The notes under the pieces were generated by a model. The model was not told where the DNA came from and did no database searches. It was given only the letters and a program-made list of their open reading frames with translations. The translations under genes were made by a program, and so were the position numbers. From contig JAFEEG010000025.1 of NCBI GenBank assembly GCA_018241225.1, positions 1-64,000 of the forward strand: a stretch of 64,000 nucleotides of DNA, in the 5' to 3' direction. Position 1 is the stretch's first letter. Each line of letters begins with the position of its first letter. The DNA is from Pseudomonadota bacterium (lineage in GTDB: Bacteria > Pseudomonadota > Gammaproteobacteria > Burkholderiales > Burkholderiaceae_C). Below, piece by piece: positions 27,275-34,900 of the stretch.

Positions 27275-27661
27275 TCAATCCACGACGCAGGCGTATTCGG
27301 CTCCGCAGACTTTGCATGATGCCGTCTCGGGCCGCTCCTCGTCGCCTTCCTTAAACACCAGCAGGTTCTTCACGCCGTTGAAGACCCAGCAGCGCGGGCA
27401 ATGCTCGTGGCCGCCCACCGGCAGGTAGGCCCGCGCGCGCTGCTCGGCCCGCTCGCGCGTGACCGGCATGCCGTGTCGCTCGCTGCGCGCCACATCCTCG
27501 GCCGCCATGGTTTCCGCCCGGCCGCTGGCCCGATCGTTCAGGCCATAGACCACGCGAGCGAACTCCAACGGCGCCTGTCGCATCAAGGCGGCCAGCCGCA
27601 GTTCGTTCGGCAAGGGGTCCAGGTCGTTGGGCAGGGTGTTCATTCGCGCGATTTCGGACAT
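27275..27661 (-). CDS. small zinc-ribbon protein of unknown function
   Basis: A protein of 128 residues from ATG 27661 (122 if ATG 27643 is used; neither has a clear Shine-Dalgarno). The C-terminal half has two cysteine pairs, EHCPRCWVFNG and SCKVCGAEYAC, that look like a zinc ribbon binding one zinc. The N-terminal half is helical (NELRLAALMRQAPLEFARVV). It lies between phaR and the divergent helicase. No function can be assigned. Confidence 0.72.
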   Translation of the reverse strand: MSEIARMNTLPNDLDPLPNELRLAALMRQAPLEFARVVYGLNDRASGRAETMAAEDVARSERHGMPVTRERAEQRARAYLPVGGHEHCPRCWVFNGVKNLLVFKEGDEERPETASCKVCGAEYACVVD

Positions 27662-27816
27662 TGGAAATGCATGTTCACTCAAGTTAACACAAGCGGCGTG
27701 CGACGGAACTCCATCAAGCGGATGATGGCTGCCGCTCATCCTGTGGCACTGGACATGTGTACAGTTCGCGGGTGCCCGATATCCCGCCCCCGCCAGCGTC
27801 CGACGCCACGCCAGAA

Positions 27817-30063
27817 ATGACGGTGTCGGTGCGCCGCCTGTGCGCATTCGCTGCCCAGGCGGGCGACCTGGATCTGCGCTTCACGCCCGCGCCCACTGCC
27901 CTGGAAGGCATGGCGGGACATCGGCAAGTGCAGTCCCGGCGCGGGAGCAGCTACGAGTGCGAACTGCCCTTGGCGTGGTGCTTCGAGGGCCTGCGCGTGC
28001 GCGGCCGAGCCGACGGCTTCGACCCCCAGGCACTGCGGCTGGAGGAAATCAAGACTTGCCGCGGGCCGGTCGAATCCATCAAGCCCAACCAGCGGGCGCT
28101 GCACCAGGCCCAGGCCCGGGTCTACGCCGCCATGCTGTGCCAGGAACGACAGCTGCCTTCGCTGCGGGTGGCCGTGGTCTATTTCGACCTGGGCACCGAA
28201 AGCGAAACGGTGCTGGAAGAAGAGCTGGATGCCGCCACGCTGCGCGCCCAACTGGAAGCCATGGCGCGCGCCTACTTGCAATGGGCCCGCTTGCAGGCCC
28301 AGCGGGGCCAAAGCCTGGTGCGTTTGCTCCAGGCACTGCCTTTTCCGCGGCCCGCCTTTCGGGCCGGGCAGAAGGAACTGTCGCGCCGCATCTACCAGAC
28401 CAGTGCAGCACGGCGCTGCCTGCTGGCGCAGGCGCCCACGGGCATCGGCAAGACGCTCGCCTCGCTCTACCCCCTGCTCAAGGCCAAGGCCGGGCATCGG
28501 ATCGACCGGGTCTTCTTCCTGACCGCGAAGACGCCCGGGCGCACCGTGGCGCTGGAGGCGCTGCACGAGCTGCAGTGCAAGGGTGCGCAAGACCTGCGCG
28601 TGCTGGAAATCGAAGCAAGGGAGTCGGCATGCCGTCATCCAGGTGCCGCGTGCCACGGTGAGTCGTGTCCGCTGGCGCGCGGCTTCTACGACCGGCTGCC
28701 CGCGGCACGCGAAGCCGCCAGCGCCGTTCCCCTTCTCGACCGAAGGCACCTGGGTGCCATCGCGGGCGAACACCAGGTCTGCCCCTACTTCCTCGCCCAG
28801 GAAATGGCGCACTGGTGCGACGTGGTGGTGGCCGACTACAACTACTACTTCCATCCCAGCGCCTTTCTCCACGTGCTGGCACAGGAGCAGGAATGGCAGG
28901 TCGCGCTGCTGGTGGACGAAGCCCACAACCTGCTGGAGCGGGCGCGTGGCATGTACTCGGCGGTGTTGTCAGAAGGCAGCTTCGCGCGTGCCAGGGGCAT
29001 GGTGCCGGCAACCGCAGCCGGCGCGTTGCGACTGCTGCGCGCCCAGTGGGACCGGGCCGAAGGCGCGTGCGGCCCCGACGCACTGCTCGACGCATTGCCC
29101 GAGGAATTGGAGCGCGCCATCCGCGATGCGGCGGGCACCCTGGCCGAGTACTTCAGCGCGCATCCGCAACTGGCCAAGGGACCACTGCAGGACTTGTTCT
29201 TCGAGATCCTCCAATGCGCGCGCCTGGCCGAATCGTTCGACAGCGCGCATTCGGTGCTCGATTTCTCGCCTGCACCCGACGGAGCCCGGCAGATCGCCGT
29301 GCGCAACCTGATTCCCGCCACCTTCCTGCGGCCGCGCTTTGCACTCTCGCGCAGCGCGGTGTGCTTTTCGGGAACCCTCTCGCCGTTCGAGTTCTATCGC
29401 GACACGCTGGGCCTGCCGCCTGACACCGCCATGGTCGACATCGCATCGCCCTTCTCCGCGCAGCAGTTGCAAGTGAAGCTCGCGCGCAACCTCTCCACGA
29501 GGCTGCAGGACAGGCCGCAAACACTGGAAAGGCTGGTCCAGCTCGTCTCGACGCAGTTCGAGCAGCGGCCGGGCAACTACCTGGCCTTCTTCAGCAGTTT
29601 CGACTACCTGGAGATGGCCGCGAACGAGCTTGGCCGGCTCAGCCCGCACATCGACGTGTGGCGCCAGAAGCGCGGCGGCGCGGCGGATGAACGCTCGGCC
29701 TTTCTCGATCGCTTCCAGCCCGGCGGGCGCGGCATCGGCTTTGCGGTGCTGGGCGGTGTTTTCGGCGAAGGCGTCGACCTGCCGGGCGACCGATTGGTGG
29801 GTGCGTTTGTCGCGACCCTGGGCCTGCCTCAGCACGACGCACTGAACGAGCGGATGCGCCAGCGCATGGAAGAGCGCTTCGGCGACGGCTACGCCTACAC
29901 GTACCTGTATCCGGGCATTCGCAAGGTGGTGCAGGCCGGTGGCCGCGTCATTCGCAGCGAAAGCGACGAGGGCGTGCTGTGGCTGCTGGACCAGCGCTTT
30001 GCGCGGCCCGAAGTTGCGCGGCTGCTTCCCCCATGGTGGACACCGGCCGCGGTGCGCGCCTGA
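27817..30063 (+). CDS. DinG/XPD-type helicase with N-terminal PD-(D/E)XK nuclease-like domain
   Basis: A protein of 748 residues from ATG 27817; GTG starts at 27757 or 27772 would lengthen it slightly. The N-terminal part carries a RecB-like nuclease pattern: GRADGFD (Asp66), LEEIKT (Glu77, Lys79) and QARVY. Next is a superfamily 2 XPD/DinG helicase: Walker A QAPTGIGKT, four cysteines spaced as for a 4Fe-4S domain (ESACRHPGAACHGESC, then VCPYF), the LVDEAHN box, and C-terminal motifs CFSGTLSPFEFYRD, GGVFGEGVDLPGD and QAGGRVIRSESDEG. It probably acts on DNA in repair. It is the last chromosomal gene before the prophage junction. Confidence 0.87.
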   Translation: MTVSVRRLCAFAAQAGDLDLRFTPAPTALEGMAGHRQVQSRRGSSYECELPLAWCFEGLRVRGRADGFDPQALRLEEIKTCRGPVESIKPNQRALHQAQARVYAAMLCQERQLPSLRVAVVYFDLGTESETVLEEELDAATLRAQLEAMARAYLQWARLQAQRGQSLVRLLQALPFPRPAFRAGQKELSRRIYQTSAARRCLLAQAPTGIGKTLASLYPLLKAKAGHRIDRVFFLTAKTPGRTVALEALHELQCKGAQDLRVLEIEARESACRHPGAACHGESCPLARGFYDRLPAAREAASAVPLLDRRHLGAIAGEHQVCPYFLAQEMAHWCDVVVADYNYYFHPSAFLHVLAQEQEWQVALLVDEAHNLLERARGMYSAVLSEGSFARARGMVPATAAGALRLLRAQWDRAEGACGPDALLDALPEELERAIRDAAGTLAEYFSAHPQLAKGPLQDLFFEILQCARLAESFDSAHSVLDFSPAPDGARQIAVRNLIPATFLRPRFALSRSAVCFSGTLSPFEFYRDTLGLPPDTAMVDIASPFSAQQLQVKLARNLSTRLQDRPQTLERLVQLVSTQFEQRPGNYLAFFSSFDYLEMAANELGRLSPHIDVWRQKRGGAADERSAFLDRFQPGGRGIGFAVLGGVFGEGVDLPGDRLVGAFVATLGLPQHDALNERMRQRMEERFGDGYAYTYLYPGIRKVVQAGGRVIRSESDEGVLWLLDQRFARPEVARLLPPWWTPAAVRA

Positions 30064-30087
30064 TTCAACCGAGTTCGCGCGCGGGCA

Positions 30088-30121
30088 ACAAAAAAGGACT
30101 CGGCATTGAATGCGGAGTCCT
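30088..30121 (-). terminator. terminator of the disrupted tRNA-Val transcription unit
   Basis: Read on the minus strand, an AGGACTC/GAGTCCT stem with an inner GCA/TGC extension is followed by a T-rich run (plus-strand A-run at 30090-30095). It lies just downstream of the tRNA-Val 3' end at 30146, so it is the original terminator of that gene. The left flank is therefore host DNA. Confidence 0.75.
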
Positions 30122-30145
30122 TGATCGATTCTTCTGAAAAGGCTT

Positions 30146-30193
30146 TGGTAGGCGCGAGTGGATTCGAACCACCGACCCCCACCATGTCAAGGT
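30146..30193 (-). repeat. prophage attachment site: 3' part of tRNA-Val (GAC)
   Basis: Read on the minus strand this is the 3' part of a tRNA: anticodon loop TTGACAT (GAC), the GGTGG anticodon-stem half, T-arm GGTGGTTCGAATCCACT... with loop TTCGAAT, acceptor half CGCGCCT, discriminator A and CCA. The 5' half is absent: the sequence stops matching at 30194, where the anticodon stem should continue. A clean 3' tRNA fragment next to phage genes is the standard scar of tyrosine-recombinase integration. Confidence 0.85.
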
Positions 30194-30285
30194 TCAGGGG
30201 CAGTCCCGGAAGGCCCTATTCATGCGGGTTTCGGGCTTGTATGCCCGCCTGCTATGCCCACCCCAATCGAAGGAAAATTGAGGCC

Positions 30286-30543
30286 ATGAAGCTGCCCGAA
30301 CTTCCCTACCCAGACGAAGACATCTGCCAGGTCGTTGTCGAGCGCTCGTTGCCGCCTGGCGATGAAGTATGGCACTTGGCCGTCGTGGGCGACCCCTCAG
30401 TGGACGGTGGGTTTTGCCGACGGCGCATCGTACGCGACCATCTGGACCGCAGCACAGCCGTCACGGTTGCCATCGCCCTGCGCAAGCGCATCCGCACCGT
30501 CCGCCGGCTTCTAGGTCGCGGCGTTGAGGCGCTGGCGGTATGA
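30286..30543 (+). CDS. small protein, first of four RRL(L/M)G paralogues
   Basis: An 85-residue protein with no function I recognise. It starts at the ATG that follows AAGGAAAATTGAGG. Features are a short acidic, proline-rich N-terminus (LPYPDED), a central VWHLAVVGDP strand, and a basic C-terminal helix ending ALRKRIRTVRRLLG. The same layout recurs in the three genes that follow, so they look like diverged tandem duplicates. The stop overlaps the next start (ATGA). It is the first gene inside the prophage boundary. Confidence 0.7.
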   Translation: MKLPELPYPDEDICQVVVERSLPPGDEVWHLAVVGDPSVDGGFCRRRIVRDHLDRSTAVTVAIALRKRIRTVRRLLGRGVEALAV

Positions 30544-30800
30544 CGCCCCGCGACCCGTACTTCAGCCTGGAGCACTACCTGGGCGCCACCATCTTGACCA
30601 CCGCCGGCATGCACCGGGTCTTCCTACGGTACGACGTTGGGTCCTGGCCGAAGGGCCAGACGCCCGAGCTGGTACATCACGGCGGCATGGAGTTCATCCT
30701 CCGCACCGAGACCCGGCACGAGGCCGTCGACTTCGGCAGGGCGTTGGAGACGCAGGTCAAGTCGGTGCGCCGGCTGCTCGGCTTCAAGGTGGAAACATGA
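30540..30800 (+). CDS. small protein, second of four RRL(L/M)G paralogues
   Basis: An 86-residue protein of unknown function. It has a polar N-terminal half with RVFLRYDVGSW, then ETRHEAVDFGRALETQVKSV and the shared VRRLLG near the C-terminus. It overlaps both neighbours by four bases (ATGA), so all four genes should be translated in a coupled way. No signal peptide or membrane segment is visible. Confidence 0.72.
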   Translation: MTPRDPYFSLEHYLGATILTTAGMHRVFLRYDVGSWPKGQTPELVHHGGMEFILRTETRHEAVDFGRALETQVKSVRRLLGFKVET

Positions 30801-31036
30801 AGCTCAACCACCCACCCGAGCGCTACACCGAGGTGCGGCTCGAAAGCAGCCTCTGCAACAGCTGGGGCGGGCCTTGGTACGTCGCCGCATACACAGAGGA
30901 TCTGTCGGAGCGCCAGATATCGGCACTCATCGACAACTTTCGAACCGCCTGGCAGCTGCAGCAGGAGCTCCAAGCGACCTGCTACGCCGCACGTCGCCTG
31001 CTAGGCCTGCCAACACCGTTGCTCAACCGACCATGA
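30797..31036 (+). CDS. small protein, third of four RRL(L/M)G paralogues
   Basis: A 79-residue protein of unknown function, beginning MKLNHPPERYTEV. The central GGPWYVAAYTEDL matches the strand seen in its neighbours, and the C-terminal helix ends AARRLLGLPTP. ATG 30797 overlaps the previous stop by four bases; this start was preferred to an upstream in-frame one that lies wholly within the previous gene. Confidence 0.7.
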   Translation: MKLNHPPERYTEVRLESSLCNSWGGPWYVAAYTEDLSERQISALIDNFRTAWQLQQELQATCYAARRLLGLPTPLLNRP

Positions 31037-31305
31037 ACCTCGACGACTACCCGCTGCCGCTGCCGTACGAGGACTACTGGCTCGTGACAGTCGCGGGCAC
31101 CTCGGCAGGGAACAAATGGAGCGTAGTGCTGTGGCCGGACCCCTACAGAAGCTTCACGAGCGCACCGGCGTCTTCCGCAACCACCATCGCGGGGCTTGGG
31201 CGAATTGAAGCCCTTGCACTCGCGCAAGCACTGCGGGCGCGCATCCGGCCTATCCGTCGACTCATGGGCAGGACGACGCGCGATCTGGACGCCGCCAATC
31301 TATAA
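31033..31305 (+). CDS. small protein, fourth of four RRL(L/M)G paralogues
   Basis: A 90-residue protein of unknown function. The N-terminus LPLPYEDYWLVTVAG resembles the first paralogue (LPYPDED), the middle has KWSVVLWPDPY, and the C-terminal helix reads ALRARIRPIRRLMG, very close to the first paralogue's ALRKRIRTVRRLLG. The start overlaps the third gene by four bases. An AT-rich gap follows the stop. Confidence 0.7.
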   Translation: MNLDDYPLPLPYEDYWLVTVAGTSAGNKWSVVLWPDPYRSFTSAPASSATTIAGLGRIEALALAQALRARIRPIRRLMGRTTRDLDAANL

Positions 31306-31462
31306 GTCGTAAGCGCCTTTTCCCTCTGTATTACTCTACTTATTACATTCTTATATTCCTTCCAAATTAGAAGTAAAAAAGTAAGTAGGTAAGTAGTAGA
31401 TATATAGAGGAAGAGTTTCACAGGTTCGTAATGGAATTTCGAAGGCCACCACCGGAGCCAAC
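31306..31462. promoter_or_regulatory. AT-rich intergenic island in the prophage
   Basis: About 157 bases, much of it far richer in A and T than everything around it, particularly 31318-31430. It contains short tandem-like repeats of AAGTAGGT/AAGTAAGT/AAGTAGTAG at 31378-31400 and TATATT and ATATATAG elements. It precedes the GTG of the 31463 gene. It may hold a promoter, an operator or a replication or transfer site; the sequence does not decide. Confidence 0.35.
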
Positions 31463-31738
31463 GTGCACGCAAACTTTCTTCTCGGCTCACTTTCCTACAC
31501 CGAAGCTGCCATCAAGGCGCTGGGGCGTGTCCCCCTCGACCTCATCGCCCGGCATGCTGTGAACGACCACGGCAAGCTGTACCTGCATGAGGTCCGCGCG
31601 AATCGAGAGTCCATGGTCACGTGCGGCCAGATCATCTCGCGCTACCCGATCGACCCCTGCGACCTGACGCAGGGCAATGTGATGGTCATCACCCCGAAGG
31701 GTTGGGGTGAGACCGTCGTCCAACTGGAGAATGAATGA
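31463..31738 (+). CDS. conserved small protein of mobile elements, unknown function
   Basis: A 91-residue protein starting at GTG with a GGAG five bases upstream. It begins HANFLLGSLSYTEAAIKAL and continues PLDLIARHAVNDHGKLYL. I recall similar proteins in betaproteobacterial plasmids and prophages, where they are labelled only as plasmid-related. There are no membrane segments and no recognised domain. Its stop overlaps the next start by four bases. Confidence 0.7.
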   Translation: MHANFLLGSLSYTEAAIKALGRVPLDLIARHAVNDHGKLYLHEVRANRESMVTCGQIISRYPIDPCDLTQGNVMVITPKGWGETVVQLENE

Positions 31739-31884
31739 GCCTCTTCTTTCTGATCGCGCGCTGTGTGCGCGTTGCCTACAAGGCGCTGCGCGCCGCCGCC
31801 GGCATCCTGGTGCTGAGCCACGGCGTGTACCGCTGGGTGAAGAACGGCGCCGAACGCGAGCGCCGTCGCAAGGTGCTGGCGTAG
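31735..31884 (+). CDS. 49-residue basic, amphipathic small protein
   Basis: A tiny gene coupled to the previous one by an ATGA overlap. It encodes 49 residues: MSLFFLIARCVRVAYKALRA, then a hydrophobic stretch AAGILVLSHGVY and an Arg/Lys-rich end (ERERRRKVLA). One membrane-associated helix is possible. It is followed 36 bases later by a strong terminator. Function unknown; support rests on the overlap and codon use. Confidence 0.55.
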   Translation: MSLFFLIARCVRVAYKALRAAAGILVLSHGVYRWVKNGAERERRRKVLA

Positions 31885-31919
31885 GGTTGTCAAACGACAG
31901 CCGTAAGGTTGTCAAAGCC

Positions 31920-31947
31920 AAGGGCCCCGAGGGGCCCTTTTCTTTTG
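31920..31947 (+). terminator. Rho-independent terminator of the plus-strand prophage operon
   Basis: An 8-bp stem AAGGGCCC/GGGCCCTT with loop CGAG is followed by TTTCTTTT. It separates the plus-strand small-gene operon from the convergent late genes ending at 31974. The minus strand has no T-run here. Confidence 0.88.
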
Positions 31948-31973
31948 CCGGCAGGCCTTTATGGGGCGCGGGG

Positions 31974-34900
31974 TCAGCGCAGCGCTTCTCGGTACAGCCC
32001 GTGCAGCGGCAGCGCACGGATCGTCGAATCCGCCAGCGGGTCGCGAAGCGCATCGATCGCCTGCTCCACCGCCGGCCCGGCCAGGCTGGAGATGTCCGCG
32101 TTGGCGTCCACGCCCAGCTGCCCGACGCCCAGCAGGCCAGCGCGCTGCGCGCCGTGCATCACCCAGTCGCCCAGGTCGTAGCCCTTCATGTACGCCGGCA
32201 GGCTGCCGCCGCCCTGCAGCAGGCCCTTGGTCACGTCCGCCGCGATCATGGTGGGGATGTACCAGGCGAACACGCCCATGGGTGCCAGGTTGCCGTACTC
32301 GAGCTCCTTCACCGCGCGCTTGAGCACCGTCTGGTGGAAGCTGTAGGTGAACTGCTTGAGATGGAACAGCACGCTGTAGCGCGGGTCGCTCGACCAGCTC
32401 GGGCGCTGCGCGGCGTTGGGCGTGAGCACTGCGCCCTCCACCCAGCGGTTGATGGCGTAGTGGATCGCGCGCACGTCCTCGGTGGCCTGCTCCAGGCTCA
32501 CGCCCTTCTGCTTGGCCAGGACGTGCCGGTCAGTCACCAGGCGCCCGTCAGCATCCAGGGTGATGTCCTGCGGCGAGAGGCCCAGCTCGCTCAGCCAGCG
32601 CTTGCTGTGCTCGGTCGGCAGGCTCTTGTGCTTGGTGATGAACTCAGTCGCCGCCTTGGTCGCCGCCACGCGCATCGAGCGGTTCCAGGCCTCCATGCCG
32701 TTGAGCACGAACATCTTGTCGTTGATGCGCTTGGCCAGCGGGGTCATGTACTCGCTGCTGTATTCCTCGCTGATGTGGTGGCTGAAGACCTCGCTGTCGA
32801 TCGCGCCGACGAACTCGGCCAGCTGCTCCCACTCGCTCTTCTTGCGCTCGGCCGGCTCGTCGCGGAAGGCGTTGCCCCAGGCGCGGAATACCTCCTTCAT
32901 GCCGTCCAGGAAAGCGTTGTAGGCGTCCTTCATCTCGCCGCCGCGAGCGATGAGGGCGAGGGGGTCGACGAAGCTGCTGAACAGCGACAGCGGCAGCAGC
33001 CGCACGTTCTGGTAGACCGTCATGTAGCTGTTGAACTTGCGCAGCGTGGGCGAGATGTCCTTGCCCAGCGTGCCCTCCATGGCCCCCACGGCGTGGCGCA
33101 CGTCGCGCATCTGACGGGCCTGCCACTTCTCCATGGCCTTGCGGTCCAGCTCGCCGCGCTTGACCATCGCGCGCCCTTCGGTCCAGAGCTCGTCGTCGAT
33201 CTGCTCGAGCGCCGAGTTCAGCTGCTCACCCTTCTGCCCGAAGCGCTTGGCGTATTCCGCGGCGCGCGCGCCCTGGTGGAAGTAGCGGCTCATCTGGCCG
33301 ACCAAGTCCTTCTCCAGGAACGGCTCGCGGTGCTCGGGCTTGATCCAGTCCAGCGTGCGGCCCTCGCCGCTCTCGAAGAAAGGCACCAGCACGCCGTCCT
33401 CACGGTCGGGGGCGATCTTGTTGGCGCCCTGGTTCTGCACGAGCGCAGCCCAGATGCGCTCGGCCACGTCCGCCTGGCTCATGCCCTTCACGCTGGAGGT
33501 GTCGGCGCCGCGCTGCAGCACGTCGGCATAGTTGGTAGTCAGCATGTCGACGAAGGCCTGCTTCTGCTCGATCAGCCGCTGCGAGCTCCACATCACCGGG
33601 AAATACTTCTCGATGTAGCCCACGTCCAGGCCCGACTCCTTCATGTAGTCGTAAAAGCGGTCCAGCGACGCACGGATGCCCTTGACGGCCTTGGCGTGCG
33701 GCGCGTAGGGGATGGCTTCGGGCCCGACCGCCGACTGCAGGTAGGCCGACACGGTCTTGAGGTCGCGGTCAGACAGGCCCTCGATCGCGTCGGCGAACAG
33801 GTTCTTGTACTTGCGCGCCTCGCGCGAGCGGGCGTTCAGATAGCCCTCGCCCGTGCGGCCGGCGGCCTCTTCGCCGGGATTGGCGTAGAACTCACGGCCC
33901 AACATGCGCGCCCGCTCGCTCTTGCTGCCCAGCAGGATCTCGTTGGCCGGCAGGGTCGCTGCCGCCGCAGCCTGGAGTAGGCCGTCGAGCTTGCGCCGCG
34001 CGCGCAGGGTCATGGTGCCCTGTGCCAACGTCTTGGCAATAACTTGGCCGGCGGCCGAGGGCTCGGCCAGCTGGCCGGCGTGGAAGGCCTCGAACAGCTC
34101 CGTGGCACGTTCGGAGTCACTGACGGTGCCCAGGACACGGCGGAAGAACTTGCCGAGCTTCTGGAGCCACGTGCGGCCCTTGCTGGTGGGCAGATCCAGG
34201 GCGCCAGCGGCCCAGAACTGGTAGATGTAGGCCAGACGCTCCTCGCCGTCCTTGAGCTGCTCCTGGGCCTTGGGGAAGCCGTCCAGGAGGGCATGCACGC
34301 GCTCCAGGATCTTCTGGTTCTCGGCCAGGCTCTTCATCACCTCCAGCACGCGCGGCTCGCCCTTGACGTAGCGGCTGAAGAAGGCGTGCAGCGCCTCGTG
34401 GTACGCGGTGGACAGCGTGCCGGCCGCAGCCGTGGTGCTGATCTTGATGACGTTCTCGTGGTCGAGCCACTCGCCCGAGTGGCCGGTGAGCTTCTCGAAG
34501 TCGACCTTGATCTTCGGGCCCAGCACCTTCTCGACGTAGGCCTTGGCGTCGTCCATGTCCTTCTGGCTGGCCACCGCCGAGTTGCCGTCGCGTGCGTCCT
34601 GCTGGTTGAAGTGGACGTAGTTCGTGTGGATCTTGCTGTCGTCGAAGATCACGTAGTTCGGCGTCTTGCCGCCATCGCGGCCATTGGAGGCAGCGTAGGT
34701 CAGTCCAGGCAGGCCGATGGCCTGGAGATAGTTCGAGGTCTCGGCCTTGTCGTCGCCGAACTCCTTCGTGAGCGCCTGGTAGATCTCCTTGCCGGTCATC
34801 TCCTCGCGCCCCTTCAAGGCGCTGGTGATGGGCTCGTCGCTCAGCACGTTCTGCACGTGGGCGCTCTGCTCAGACAGGGGCTTGTTCCAGTCCAGCAACT

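Noticed and set aside
30146..30193. An intact tRNA-Val gene.
   Set aside because: The D-arm and 5' acceptor half are absent after 30193; only the 3' part is present, so it is an attachment-site remnant.
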